NCBI RefSeq assembly: GCF_023016285.1
Contig: NZ_CP095413.1
Coordinates: 186,001 to 250,000 of the forward strand
Reading direction: 5' to 3'
DNA from: Muricauda sp. SCSIO 64092
Lineage (GTDB): Bacteria; Bacteroidota; Bacteroidia; Flavobacteriales; Flavobacteriaceae
DNA length: 64,000 nucleotides
Shown: one piece after another, positions 50,978 to 60,288 of the stretch
Layout: each line of letters opens with the position of its first letter
How positions within the stretch are numbered: position 1 is the stretch's first letter
The notes under the pieces: generated by a model
What the model was told of the DNA's origin: nothing
The model's database searches: none
The model's input: the letters and a program-made list of their open reading frames with translations, nothing else
Made by a program: the position numbers and the translations under genes

Positions 50978-51568
50978 TCATTTGTTTTTAACCTGACTCA
51001 AAAACTCTGGCGTAACCCCTAGATAGGAAGCCATTTGCTTTTGGGATACCGATGCTACTATTTTTGGGTATTTGTCCACAAAGGAACGATATCTTGTGGC
51101 CACATCCATTGAAAGTTGTCTTAGCAACCTTGACTGCTCGCGTATATAAGCACGTTGAAATAAAATCCTAAAAAACCGTTCAAGCTTTGGTAGTTCCTGG
51201 AGAAGCGATTCGAAAATTTCATATCGCAACCCGATAAGCTTTGAATTTTCAATGGTTTCCAAAGAAACCTGGGCAACATCTTGATTGGCAAAACCATTCA
51301 TATCAGTTATCCACCAATCTTTGACGGCAAACATCACTGTGGATTCTTTTCCTTTTGCATTCAGGTGGTAAGCCCTTAGGGCTCCACTGACCACATAAAA
51401 AATGGTACTTACTTTACTCCCTTGGGACAATACCACATCATTTCTTGGAACATCCATAAATTCCAGGTTTGCCGAAATGATTCGTTTTTCCATATCTGAA
51501 ATAGGGATATGTTTTTCAAAATTCCTAAAGAAAGGAATTAAATAGTCATGGTTTGCATAATAACTCAT
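50978..51568 (-). CDS. Crp/Fnr-family transcriptional regulator
   Basis: The 196-aa protein has an N-terminal cyclic-nucleotide-binding-type barrel (RNDVVLSQGSKVSTIFYVVS, GALRAYHLNAKGKE) and a C-terminal helix-turn-helix (VSQKQMASYLGVTPEFLSQV). The ligand-binding arginine pattern of CAP is not evident, so it probably senses something else. It is the last gene transcribed away from a gene-free 212-bp region upstream. Targets unknown. Confidence 0.88.
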   Translation of the reverse strand: MSYYANHDYLIPFFRNFEKHIPISDMEKRIISANLEFMDVPRNDVVLSQGSKVSTIFYVVSGALRAYHLNAKGKESTVMFAVKDWWITDMNGFANQDVAQVSLETIENSKLIGLRYEIFESLLQELPKLERFFRILFQRAYIREQSRLLRQLSMDVATRYRSFVDKYPKIVASVSQKQMASYLGVTPEFLSQVKNK

Positions 51569-51780
51569 CTGCAGATTGGATTATATCATTGTGGCCTCCT
51601 TTGCATATGGTCTCCAAGGAGTTCCTCTCCTCCGTTTTTAAGTCCCTCATTTTTCAAAATCCATTTTTTACATTGGTAATTTTAAAGGTAGCCATTTCGA
51701 CCATTTTTTATGGTATTGCAGAACGTATTCCCATCCCCCCAATTAGTATATTTATGGTCAAACTTCCTTAATTACATCTA

Positions 51781-53337
51781 ATGACGCAAAAAATTGGTTT
51801 TTTACTATTGCTTTTAGGCTTCTTTGTAAGCTGCAATCCAAAGCCTGAATCGGAAAAGTTACCTCGTATCGCCATTGCGGGAATTGGCATTGAATCCAGC
51901 ACTTTTTCCCCAGCCAGAACACATGAGGAAGCTTTTCATGCTAGGATTGGGGATTCCATCTTTGACCGTTATCCTTTTTTTGATAAAGACACCGATATTA
52001 GAAAACGAGCGGAATGGATTCCTACCTTTCTTGGCAAATCCCTTCCTGGTGGAATGGTGACCAGGGAAGCCTACGAGTCCATGGTATCAAAGACCTTGAC
52101 GATGCTCAAAGAAAATGGTCCCTATGATGGACTGTGGTTTGATATTCATGGGGCAATGAGCGTAGAAGGCCTGGAAGATGCCGAGGGCGATTTGATAGCG
52201 CGCATCCGAGAGGTCATCGGTACTGAGGTATTGATTTCCACCTCAATGGATTTGCACGGTAATGTTTCCCAAAAATTGGCCAAACATAGTGACCTGATCA
52301 CTTGCTATAGGATGGCTCCCCATGAAGATGCCCTGGAATCCAAGGCACGTTCCATTACCAACTTGTTGGACCGATTGCAAAATGGAATGGGAAAGCCCAG
52401 ATACAAAGCCTGGATACCTGTACCCATCCTTTTACCAGGTGAAAAGACCAGTACCCGAATAGAGCCGGGCAAAGGGCTCTATGCACAAATACCATCCGTG
52501 GAATCCAAAGAAGGCATTATCGATGCTGCCATATGGGTTGGCTATGCTTGGGCGGATGAATCCCGAAACCATGCCGTGGTCATGGTCACTGGGGATGATA
52601 AGGAAGAAGTTACCCAGGGAGCGGAACAACTTGCCCAAAGTTTTTGGGATGTTCGGCACGAGTTTGCATTCGTGGCTCCAACCACAAGCTTTGAAGAAAG
52701 TATGGAACTAGCTTTAAAAAGTGATCAACCACCGTACATCATTAGTGATATGGGTGACAATCCAACCGCGGGAGGTGCGGGGGATGTTACTTGGACATTG
52801 CGGGAAATCCTATCAAAAAAGGAATTCAAGGATGGAGCAGGTCCATCATTGATCTATGCATCCATTCCCGGGCCTGAACTTATTGAACAGGCACTAAAGG
52901 TAGGTGTTGGAGGCATGGTAAATGCAAAAGTTGGTGCCGCCGTGGATAGTCGCTTCGCCCCTCCCCTGGCCCTGGAAGGGAGTATTACCGCAATTAAGGA
53001 AGGAGATCGTGATGCCGAAACTGAAGTAGTGGTCAAAACAGGAAGCGTCCATGTCATCGTTACCAAAAAAAGAAAACCGTACCACCATGAAAGTGATTTT
53101 ATCGAACTGGGATTGGACCCTAGAACAACGGACATCTTAGTGGTAAAAATTGGCTACCTGGTTCCCGAGTTATACGATATGAGAGGGGATTGGACCATGG
53201 CACTTACTCCCGGTGGTGTGGATCAGGATTTGGAACGATTGGGCCATAAAAATATTAAAAGGCCTATGTTCCCGTTGGATCTAAACATGGAAGACCCTGA
53301 CTTACACGCGAGGTTGATTCCTGCATCAAATGAGTAG
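51781..53337 (+). CDS. MlrC-like (M81) metallopeptidase, lipoprotein
   Basis: The 518-aa protein has a lipobox (LGFFVSCNPK, Cys18). The M81/MlrC domain is full length, with RIAIAGIGIESSTFSPARTH at the start, LWFDIHGAMS, TSMDLHGNVSQK (His/Asp metal ligands), and SDMGDNPTAGGAGD. MlrC was found in microcystin breakdown, but the family is broad. Lipidation suggests action in the periplasm. It stands alone on the plus strand. Confidence 0.9.
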   Translation: MTQKIGFLLLLLGFFVSCNPKPESEKLPRIAIAGIGIESSTFSPARTHEEAFHARIGDSIFDRYPFFDKDTDIRKRAEWIPTFLGKSLPGGMVTREAYESMVSKTLTMLKENGPYDGLWFDIHGAMSVEGLEDAEGDLIARIREVIGTEVLISTSMDLHGNVSQKLAKHSDLITCYRMAPHEDALESKARSITNLLDRLQNGMGKPRYKAWIPVPILLPGEKTSTRIEPGKGLYAQIPSVESKEGIIDAAIWVGYAWADESRNHAVVMVTGDDKEEVTQGAEQLAQSFWDVRHEFAFVAPTTSFEESMELALKSDQPPYIISDMGDNPTAGGAGDVTWTLREILSKKEFKDGAGPSLIYASIPGPELIEQALKVGVGGMVNAKVGAAVDSRFAPPLALEGSITAIKEGDRDAETEVVVKTGSVHVIVTKKRKPYHHESDFIELGLDPRTTDILVVKIGYLVPELYDMRGDWTMALTPGGVDQDLERLGHKNIKRPMFPLDLNMEDPDLHARLIPASNE

Positions 53338-53339
53338 TT

Positions 53340-53993
53340 TTACACGGTAACCGCTTGATTGAGATATCGTCTAAAAGGGAGCATTTCATCATAGACCTCT
53401 ATAAGAAATGCTTCAAAGTCACCATTGAGTACCACATCCGTGGAAAATTCCATGGCTACCGCAAAGGTCTTATGTCGTAACAGATCAATATGGGGATGGT
53501 CATTGGAAAAGCCTTTGGGCGCGGATTTTAGTTTTTCGTCCTCATATAACCCTCCAAAGCGTTTCTTAAAGGCTTTTTTGTCCAAGATTTTCTTTAGTTC
53601 TTCCCCATCATAGTCAATGGCCTCCCTAATACTTCGCAATCGTTTGGCATCGGGTCGCCATAATCCCCCAGCGAACATGGAGCGTTCAATCCCTACTTCC
53701 ACATAAAAGTCGCCCGTACCGGGGCGTTTATCAAATCCTGCACCAAAGTGATCTTTATAAATCGGTTTATTGGGATGGAACATAAGGTTGTTATTGATCC
53801 TATTGATGCCTTTTTTACCCGGTGTATCATAGTAATCATCATCCATGGTCGCCAATTTGGCGTTCATCCCGTCCAACCAACCAATGTAATCGTCACGGAC
53901 TTCCTTGTACCATTTCCGATTGGCATCCATCCATTCCTTGGTGTTGTTCTTTTGCAGTTGTTTTAGGAAATTGACCAGGTTTTTGAAGTTCAT
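53340..53993 (-). CDS. DUF2461 domain protein
   Basis: The 217-aa protein contains LNFLKQLQKNNTKEWMDANR-like start (NFKNLVNFLKQLQKNN), RINNNLMFHPNKPIYKDHFG and GGLWRPDAKRLRSIREAIDY. These are diagnostic of DUF2461. Function unknown. It is cytoplasmic. It is convergent with the MlrC gene (2 bp between stops). Confidence 0.9.
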   Translation of the reverse strand: MNFKNLVNFLKQLQKNNTKEWMDANRKWYKEVRDDYIGWLDGMNAKLATMDDDYYDTPGKKGINRINNNLMFHPNKPIYKDHFGAGFDKRPGTGDFYVEVGIERSMFAGGLWRPDAKRLRSIREAIDYDGEELKKILDKKAFKKRFGGLYEDEKLKSAPKGFSNDHPHIDLLRHKTFAVAMEFSTDVVLNGDFEAFLIEVYDEMLPFRRYLNQAVTV

Positions 53994-54026
53994 AATGTCA
54001 GATGCTCGAAGTTTGATGTCCGGTTC

Positions 54027-54389
54027 TCAAAGTTTATTTCTAAAGGCTATCAGCATGTTCATCAATTTGAAGCTAGAATTGTATAACTCTTCAAATTTAT
54101 CTTCACTGATATATTTCCTATAATTTGCTTTATGAAGACAGGTAACAACCTCGGCCAACGATCGTGCCGAGTATCCCAAAAATTTTCGGAATTCGGGTTT
54201 TGATTGAATAATTGCACCTTCCGAAATATTTAATGCAACGGAATCAACAGCACGACAAATCTGGGAAGTCAGATTATACATTTCCTTTTTAGGAAAGTCC
54301 TCTGTCAGTTTATTTATTACCTCTCCCAACTCCATGGCGTCTTGCCAGATATGAAGTTTTTCAAATTTGAATTTTGCTGAATTCACCAA
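54027..54389 (-). CDS. Four-helix-bundle protein (23S rRNA IVP type)
   Basis: The 120-aa protein has FEKLHIWQDAMELGEVINKL, YNLTSQICRAVDSVALNISE and GYSARSLAEVVTCLHKANYR, typical of the S23/IVP family. It starts at TTG 54389 or GTG 54386. Such genes often lie within 23S rRNA intervening sequences, but here it is between two protein genes. The family forms pentameric helix bundles; its role is unknown. Confidence 0.9.
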   Translation of the reverse strand: MVNSAKFKFEKLHIWQDAMELGEVINKLTEDFPKKEMYNLTSQICRAVDSVALNISEGAIIQSKPEFRKFLGYSARSLAEVVTCLHKANYRKYISEDKFEELYNSSFKLMNMLIAFRNKL

Positions 54390-54449
54390 ATTTAAGAGGT
54401 TTAACTACAAACATACGAAACTCCGTCAACGAGCATCAAACATCCACCA

Positions 54450-55247
54450 TTAAAACCCCCTATCCCCCATGGCGATATCGCCCAAAGTACCTAAAATACT
54501 TCCTTCACCTTTATCCTTGCCCCCTCTGGGTACCGCCGCCAACACACGGCCAGCCAATCTACTAAAGGGTAGGGATTGGATATATACTGTTCCCGGTCCT
54601 CGTAGAGTGGCAAAAAACAAACCTTCCCCACCAAAAACGGTATTTTTTATCCCGCCCACAAACTCAATATTGTAATCCACATCTTTGGTAAAACCAACAA
54701 TACAGCCCGTATCCACTTTCAGTACCTCACCAGGGGCCAAGGTCTTTTTGGCCAGCGTTCCTCCCGCATGGACAAAAGCCAGTCCATCGCCTTCCAACTT
54801 CTGCATGATGAATCCTTCCCCTCCAAAAAGGCCGCGACCCAATCGTTTTGAAAATTCAATGCCTACGGTCACCCCCTTGGCAGCACATAAAAAGGCATCC
54901 TTCTGGCAGACGAATTTCCCCCCCACTTCGGATAAATCTATGGGAACTATCTTTCCGGGATAGGGAGAGGCAAAGCTGACCTGCTTTTTGGCCTGTCCAA
55001 TATTTAGAAAAGCCGTCATAAAAAGACTTTCCCCGGTCAATAAACGTTTTCCTGCTGAAAACAGTTTCCCCAACACTCCGGATTCCTGATTGGAACCATC
55101 ACCAAAGATGGTGTCCATTTTAATATCCGTATCCATCATCATAAAGCTTCCTGCTTCGGCCACAACAGCCTCCTGGGGATCCAGTTCTATTTCTACATAT
55201 TGCATTTCTTCCCCGTATATCTCGTAGTCTATTTCGTGTGCGTTCAT
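54450..55247 (-). CDS. AIM24/TIGR00266-family protein
   Basis: The 265-aa protein has [20 protein letters not shown], then [28 protein letters not shown] and [20 protein letters not shown]. The family is a trimeric beta-rich fold of unknown role, cytoplasmic. The glycine-rich C-terminus ([11 protein letters not shown]) is typical of members. Separate transcript from the flanking genes. Confidence 0.88.
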   Translation of the reverse strand: MNAHEIDYEIYGEEMQYVEIELDPQEAVVAEAGSFMMMDTDIKMDTIFGDGSNQESGVLGKLFSAGKRLLTGESLFMTAFLNIGQAKKQVSFASPYPGKIVPIDLSEVGGKFVCQKDAFLCAAKGVTVGIEFSKRLGRGLFGGEGFIMQKLEGDGLAFVHAGGTLAKKTLAPGEVLKVDTGCIVGFTKDVDYNIEFVGGIKNTVFGGEGLFFATLRGPGTVYIQSLPFSRLAGRVLAAVPRGGKDKGEGSILGTLGDIAMGDRGF

Positions 55248-55391
55248 TTTTTAATTGATTTAGTGTTTATATATCGTATGGTAAAAATACTTCAGGCTTT
55301 GCAGTAATACTTCTATTAGTTGTCTTATTTTAGATTCTGTTACATCCATCAAGAAAATTCAAATAATCCAGGACATTAAAACGTAATTTTT

Positions 55392-56045
55392 ATGATTGAA
55401 GGCGTGATTTTTGATTTTAACGGAACGCTGTTCTTTGACACCCATCTGCACAACCAGGCTTGGGATATTTTTTTGGAAAAACATGCCCTAAAATTAACTG
55501 ATAGGGAAAAAGACCAGAAAATTCATGGAAAGAACAATACGGAAATACTGTCCAACCTGTTTTCCGCTGAATTAAGCCCCAATGAAATCAAAAGACTGGG
55601 TATTGAAAAAGAGGATATCTATCAGTCCCTTTGCTTGGACCATGAAATGGCATTGGCACCCGGAGCAATAGATTTTATCGAATACCTGGCGAGCAAAAAA
55701 ATACCCTATACCATCGCCACGGCATCCGATTTGTACAACCTGGAATTTTATTTTAAACATTTGGACCTTGGAAGGTATTTTGACCTTTCCAAAATCAGTT
55801 ACAGTAATGGTAAGGTCAAAAGCAAACCAAATCCCGAGATATTTTTAAAGGCGATGGGGATTTTGGGAATCTCCCCCCATTCCACCCTGATTTTTGAAGA
55901 CTCCCCATCGGGTATTCTTGCAGCGGAAAATGCCAAGGCAAAAAAAATAATTATTGTCAATTCGACCAACACGGATTATGGCCATTGGCCCTATCAGGAA
56001 ATAAAGGATTTCTCGCAGGTTGATAAGGCCGTTTTCTCCATTTAG
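55392..56045 (+). CDS. HAD-superfamily hydrolase (beta-phosphoglucomutase-like)
   Basis: The 217-aa protein has motif I FDFNGTL (D8; Asn10 in place of the usual second Asp), a C1 cap, motif II TIATASD, motif III SKPNP and motif IV FEDSPSGI. The DxN variant removes the acid/base residue used by phosphatases, so the catalytic route may differ. Substrate unknown. A terminator follows. Confidence 0.85.
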   Translation: MIEGVIFDFNGTLFFDTHLHNQAWDIFLEKHALKLTDREKDQKIHGKNNTEILSNLFSAELSPNEIKRLGIEKEDIYQSLCLDHEMALAPGAIDFIEYLASKKIPYTIATASDLYNLEFYFKHLDLGRYFDLSKISYSNGKVKSKPNPEIFLKAMGILGISPHSTLIFEDSPSGILAAENAKAKKIIIVNSTNTDYGHWPYQEIKDFSQVDKAVFSI

Positions 56046-56059
56046 CCCTTAAAATAAAA

Positions 56060-56081
56060 GCCTGGCAAATGCCAGGCCTTT
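56060..56081 (+). terminator. Intrinsic terminator after the HAD gene
   Basis: The stem GCCTGGCA / TGCCAGGC (56060-56067, 56070-56077) is preceded by AAAA and followed by CTTTA. Confidence 0.75.
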
Positions 56082-56205
56082 ACTTCAAAAGGATGCTATT
56101 CCCGCTGTTCTTGGTTTGCATTGGTGAATGAAGATTACGCTACTAAACTCCTGCATTTATGGCAAACCGAACTTCACGGTTCCATATTCATCATGCCTAA
56201 AGGCA

Positions 56206-56547
56206 TTAGGGTTTTCCCAACCACAACCTTTGGTCTATCAGAATGCCCCCTTTTGAGGAAACCGCTATTCTATACATTCCTTTTTTGGAGTTGTTAAAAT
56301 CAAAGATCTTCCCGACCAAATGGCCGTTCCCCAATACTTCTTTATGGAGCAGTGTATTATTGCGCGAGAAAATCTTTACGGTATATACCTCCTGCGCCAT
56401 GTTCAGCACCGAAATGGTTACCCTGTTGTCCTTCTGCTGTATCCTTGGATCGGAATTGTCGTAGAAGGGTTTTGCATTTGCGGTGATGGAAACCAATAAA
56501 ATGAACCCAACCACCATTACTTTTAAAAACATGCCCATTTTTTTCAT
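56206..56547 (-). CDS. Small secreted protein with T9SS sorting-domain-like fold
   Basis: The ATG at 56547 starts a signal peptide (MKKMGMFLKVMVVGFILLVS, then ITANA). The 113-aa protein's mature part (VTISVLNMAQEVYTVKIFSR, LLHKEVLGNGH, KKGMYRIAVSSKGG) resembles a type A sorting-like beta-sandwich without a preceding enzyme. It lies downstream of the LytS/LytTR pair (165 bp away), so it may be a target of it. Function unknown. Confidence 0.65.
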   Translation of the reverse strand: MKKMGMFLKVMVVGFILLVSITANAKPFYDNSDPRIQQKDNRVTISVLNMAQEVYTVKIFSRNNTLLHKEVLGNGHLVGKIFDFNNSKKGMYRIAVSSKGGILIDQRLWLGKP

Positions 56548-56711
56548 CGTGATATTTTTAAGTGAAACATTAAACTTATAGCTAATGTAACGGACCTTTT
56601 CACTGCTTGGATTTTTAAATGCCCAAGGAAACAATTGGGTATACGAAAGGGGGAAATACTAATACTAAATTTTTGGATTGGTCCTGAAAAACAGATCTAT
56701 AAGGGCTGGAA

Positions 56712-57425
56712 TCAGATACGGTGTTTGTCCAGTTTTTCCAATACTTCCTGCTTATAGACATTGCCCAGTGGAAAGGATTTTCTATCAATGACCAAATAGG
56801 TATTGGTATAGTTCTGAATGTGCTCAATATTTACCAAATAGGATCGGTGTACACGAAGGAAAAGATTGCTGGGCAATTTATTTTGCATTTCGCCAATGCT
56901 CACCATGGTAATATAGTTTTTCCCGGGGGTCACAATCTTCACATGGTTTTTTAAACTCTCCAAATACAGGATATCCAAAAGATTGATCTTTACATTCTCC
57001 CTATCGCTTTTCACATAAATATGGGAGGTAGGGCCTGGATTGTTTCCTTGGCGGTTCCCTTCCAATCGTCGCAAACGCCTTATTTTGGCAATCGCTTGCA
57101 TAAACCGGTCCAAGGAGATGGGTTTTAACAGATAGTCCAGTACATCCAGTTCAAATCCATCCAAGGCAAACTTTCGATGTGCCGTTGTGATAAGCACCAG
57201 GGGCGGATCTTTTAACGACTTCAAAAAAGAAAGTCCATCCATCTTGGGCATTTCAATGTCCAAAAAAATAAAGTCCACCTTATGGTTTTGAAGTACATCA
57301 AAGGCTTGGGTAGCATTTCTACAGGAAGCCACCAACTTTATATCATTAAATTCCTTTAAATGGGATTCAATGACCTTAATCGCCATTGGCTCATCATCCA
57401 CGATCATACAATGTAAAGTCTCCAT
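56712..57425 (-). CDS. LytTR-family response regulator (second pair)
   Basis: The 237-aa protein has receiver D56 (FIFLDIEMP) with acidic DDE at 10-12, and a LytTR domain (HIYVKSDRENVKINLLDILY, NLFLRVHRSYLVNIEHI) ending in a KQEVLEKLDK tail. It directly follows the kinase gene with no gap (57425/57426), so they are co-translated. The targets are not known; none of the 31-bp elements is seen upstream here. Confidence 0.93.
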   Translation of the reverse strand: METLHCMIVDDEPMAIKVIESHLKEFNDIKLVASCRNATQAFDVLQNHKVDFIFLDIEMPKMDGLSFLKSLKDPPLVLITTAHRKFALDGFELDVLDYLLKPISLDRFMQAIAKIRRLRRLEGNRQGNNPGPTSHIYVKSDRENVKINLLDILYLESLKNHVKIVTPGKNYITMVSIGEMQNKLPSNLFLRVHRSYLVNIEHIQNYTNTYLVIDRKSFPLGNVYKQEVLEKLDKHRI

Positions 57426-58517
57426 TTAATTATGTGGTATTTCCAGTTCTACCTTGTAGGTGTCGGATGGGTTAATCGAAAGTACGTAGCCGTCACCATA
57501 AATCAACTCCAAACGCTTGCGGACGTTGAGCAATCCAATGCCACTATTGATTTCCGGTTTCTTCGGGTTTTCCCCCTTTTTATTTGACCCAAGACTGTTT
57601 TCCACTACAAAATGGAAGCTGTCTTTTAGTACTTTTCCCGTAATATGGATCCAGCTAATATCGGAATGGACCGAAGGTCCATGCTTAAACGCATTTTCCA
57701 CAAAGGAAATTAAAATAAGAGGGGGAATCTTAACATTATCGGTATCCCCTTCCATCTCATAACGCACTTCCAATTCCTCTCCATACCGTATGCGTTCCAA
57801 ATGGATATAATTGGTCAAATTGGCCAGTTCCTTGTCCAAAGGTATCAAGGTGTCATTGGATTCATAAAGCATATAATTCATAATCTCGGATAACTTTATG
57901 ACCACCTCCCCTGCTTTTTCGTCCTTGGTCAAGATCATCCCATAGAGGTTGTTTAAGGTATTGAACAAAAAATGGGGTTGCAACTGGTGTTTCAAAAACT
58001 GGAGTTCCGTCTTTAATTTCTGGGTAAGTAAGTCCTTGGTATACCTTTCGTGCGTAATCTGTTGCTGAACAAACTTAATAGTGATGACCAGGGATACTAC
58101 AAACAGCAAATCCAATACCTTGTAGGCGAGCTTAAACGTCAAGAATTGGGAATCATCAATTTTGTGCAGATATTTGGCAGAAGGCAGAAGGTATTTACTG
58201 ACATAATAAAAATCCAATACCCTTATCAGTACCCCACCGACCAGAGCCAGACCGATCGTAATCAAAAACAGGGAAACATACCGCTTCTTTTTGGAATACC
58301 GCGGTAACAAATAGTAGACCACAAAGTAGGTAAAAGAAAGTTTTATGGGAAGTACACAAAGTTCCAATATCAACCATGGCAAGTACTCCCCCGTGCCATA
58401 GGAATTACCATTGACCACCACATAAAACGCCCACCACATGCACCAGTAGGCAACATGTCTTAGAATGCGCTCAAGCGACCAGGTATCGTATGTCTTGGAA
58501 AATGGAAACACCCACAA
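57426..58517 (-). CDS. LytS-type histidine kinase (second pair)
   Basis: The 363-aa protein starts at TTG 58517 or GTG 58511. Four to five helices (about 22-37, 49-70, 80-101, 127-150) precede the His_kinase domain with H182 (HQLQPHFLFNTLN), N box ISFVENAFKHG and G box GIGLLNVRKRL. There is no 2TM domain, in contrast to the kinase at 29824. It works with the regulator that follows. Confidence 0.93.
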   Translation of the reverse strand: MWVFPFSKTYDTWSLERILRHVAYWCMWWAFYVVVNGNSYGTGEYLPWLILELCVLPIKLSFTYFVVYYLLPRYSKKKRYVSLFLITIGLALVGGVLIRVLDFYYVSKYLLPSAKYLHKIDDSQFLTFKLAYKVLDLLFVVSLVITIKFVQQQITHERYTKDLLTQKLKTELQFLKHQLQPHFLFNTLNNLYGMILTKDEKAGEVVIKLSEIMNYMLYESNDTLIPLDKELANLTNYIHLERIRYGEELEVRYEMEGDTDNVKIPPLILISFVENAFKHGPSVHSDISWIHITGKVLKDSFHFVVENSLGSNKKGENPKKPEINSGIGLLNVRKRLELIYGDGYVLSINPSDTYKVELEIPHN

Positions 58518-58673
58518 AAGTAATCAACCCCTCAGCTGATTGCACACAAAAAAGAACCAAGCCCTGTTTTATTGATATGAAAATGCTTTTTTTTAGTACG
58601 AATGCAAAAGCAAAACCTGATAAAAGTCGAGCGCATTCGCGCTTTCATTCCGTGTGGCCCATTTCATATACGA

Positions 58674-58704
58674 AATAAAAAAAGGCAACCGAATCGGCCG
58701 CCTT
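58674..58704 (-). terminator. Intrinsic terminator of the YegP gene
   Basis: On the minus strand AAGGCGGCCG pairs with CGGTTGCCTT through an ATT loop (two G-U pairs), and a run of seven U residues follows. It ends the YegP-like gene. Confidence 0.75.
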
Positions 58705-58726
58705 CACATATTGTATTGCAAGCATG

Positions 58727-59056
58727 TTAGGAATTGTCCACTACCTCGGCATCGGGTGCGTTCTTTTTTACAGAGGCAATTCCGTTCTCCATGGCATCAG
58801 TTGAGCTGTACATTTCACTTTTACCAATTACTTGCCCATTGGTCGCATTCAATGTAAAGAAAGGGCTTCCATCTTTTGCGGTCTTACGCTCAAATTGGCC
58901 ATCATCCTGAGAATTCTTCCTAACGGATTCGATACCGTTCTTACAGCCATCCTTACTTGCGTAGGTTTGACTGGTCAAAATTACCTGTCCGTTACCGGCC
59001 TTTAAATTGAACATGCATTTGTCTGTTCCTGAGGATTTAATTTCAAATTTTCCCAT
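58727..59056 (-). CDS. YegP-family (DUF1508) protein
   Basis: The 109-aa protein has two DUF1508 repeats: KFEIKSSGTDKCMFNLKAGN, GQVILTSQTYASKDGCKNGI and SPFFTLNATNGQVIGKSEMY, SSTDAMENGIASV. It is small and cytoplasmic; some members respond to stress, but the function is unclear. Single gene. Confidence 0.93.
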   Translation of the reverse strand: MGKFEIKSSGTDKCMFNLKAGNGQVILTSQTYASKDGCKNGIESVRKNSQDDGQFERKTAKDGSPFFTLNATNGQVIGKSEMYSSTDAMENGIASVKKNAPDAEVVDNS

Positions 59057-59267
59057 TTATGTATGAATTGATTTACGTTTAGCAAATTATGTTTTGAAAT
59101 TACTAAAATTTTAGGCTATCCATAAATAATATGGACAATTCTAGCATTCCCACTATTGTTTGACACAGAATTATCCAAAAGTCACTCCCACAGTCCCTTT
59201 TTTTTAAACGCACACACCTTTTAAGCCCTACCTGCGCTTGGGATGACCCATTTTCCCATTGATTGGA

Positions 59268-59732
59268 TCAAGCTTTCAATCTGATCGTCCATTCAAAGTT
59301 AAAAGTGGACACCACAACCCCATCCTGGTTCATACCTACGGATTTCATCCATAGTGTCTGTCCCTCCCCAGTCTCAATGGTCTTTTTTAAGGCATCATCA
59401 ATACGATGGCCATCTTCACAGGTAAAGGTTATCCTACCTGTTGCTTTTTTTGAAAAGTTGGCATTATTGTTCTGCACCAACATGGAGATTTTGCGGCCAC
59501 TTTCCCGAATTGCCGTTGAAACCAAAATTCCGGTGGAAAATTCGGCGGCCATCCCTTGTACAGCCCAAAACATGGAGTTAAAGGGGTTTTGATTGAACCA
59601 TCGATGTTTTACGGTTACAACCGCCCGTTTATGATCAATGGATTTTAAACGTACCCCGGACCACCAGGCGGAGGGGAGCTTAAAAAAAGTAAAAAGGTTA
59701 ATTTGAAAAATGGAGGGACTCTTTGCTGGCAT
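59268..59732 (-). CDS. DUF4442 hotdog-fold protein
   Basis: The 154-aa protein has FFKLPSAWWSGVRLKSIDHK, RWFNQNPFNSMFWAVQGMAA and KATGRITFTCEDG, typical of DUF4442, a thioesterase-like hotdog. No catalytic residues can be assigned. It is near, but separated from, the acyl-CoA-type operon (80 bp from its last gene) on the same strand. Confidence 0.85.
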   Translation of the reverse strand: MPAKSPSIFQINLFTFFKLPSAWWSGVRLKSIDHKRAVVTVKHRWFNQNPFNSMFWAVQGMAAEFSTGILVSTAIRESGRKISMLVQNNNANFSKKATGRITFTCEDGHRIDDALKKTIETGEGQTLWMKSVGMNQDGVVVSTFNFEWTIRLKA

Positions 59733-59812
59733 AATTATGATTTCTCCTAAATGTTACTGGACCGAATCTACGAAATAAGTATCGAGTTGATACCATCCTT
59801 CACTCTTCCGAA

Positions 59813-60277
59813 TTACTCAAACATTAAACTGATAAATTCCGCCACACATGCTGGTTTCTCCGAGTTTTCAATGACCACGGTACAATTCCAGGTAATTTTG
59901 ACCTCGTTATCCCCATAGGCCTCAATTTCCTTGATAGTGCCTTGGCAACGGACATGGCTATCCACCAAAACCGGGCTGGGGAAACGTACCTTGTTCAACC
60001 CATAGTTTACACCCATTTTTGCCGAGCTAACGGTAATCAAATCCCCCAATAGTTTTGACAGTAGCGATAACGATAGAAAACCATGGGCCACAGGTTTTTG
60101 GAAAGGGGAATATTGATTGGCCCTTTCCACATCCACATGTATCCACTGATGGTCTAAAGTGGCATTCGCAAAATCATTTATCATTTCCTGGGTCACTTTC
60201 AACCAATTACCATATGGGAGTTCCTTTCCAACCCAGGTGTTCAATTCCTTAAGATCCTTGATAATCAGTTTTGTCAT
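59813..60277 (-). CDS. MaoC-like (R)-specific enoyl hydratase
   Basis: The ATG at 60277 gives 154 aa. The MaoC/R-hydratase signature is DFANATLDHQWIHVDVERA, with Asp and His (DHQWIH) as catalytic residues, then FQKPVAHGFLSLSLLSKLLG. It hydrates 2-enoyl-CoA to the (R)-3-hydroxy compound. It follows the SDR gene by 11 bp. Pairing with an SDR gives a hydratase-reductase couple. Confidence 0.9.
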   Translation of the reverse strand: MTKLIIKDLKELNTWVGKELPYGNWLKVTQEMINDFANATLDHQWIHVDVERANQYSPFQKPVAHGFLSLSLLSKLLGDLITVSSAKMGVNYGLNKVRFPSPVLVDSHVRCQGTIKEIEAYGDNEVKITWNCTVVIENSEKPACVAEFISLMFE

Positions 60278-60288
60278 GTTAACTTTGT

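Noticed and set aside
51553..51771. 72-codon plus-strand frame before the MlrC gene
   Set aside because: It is divergent-overlapping with the Crp/Fnr start, and its hydrophobic stretches do not form a clear membrane protein. The region is more likely the promoter area for both genes.
54001..54445. Terminal inverted repeats around the four-helix-bundle gene
   Set aside because: Both flanks contain gatgctc/gagcatc and tttgatg/catcaaa words, but their order does not give a proper inverted repeat and no target duplication is visible.
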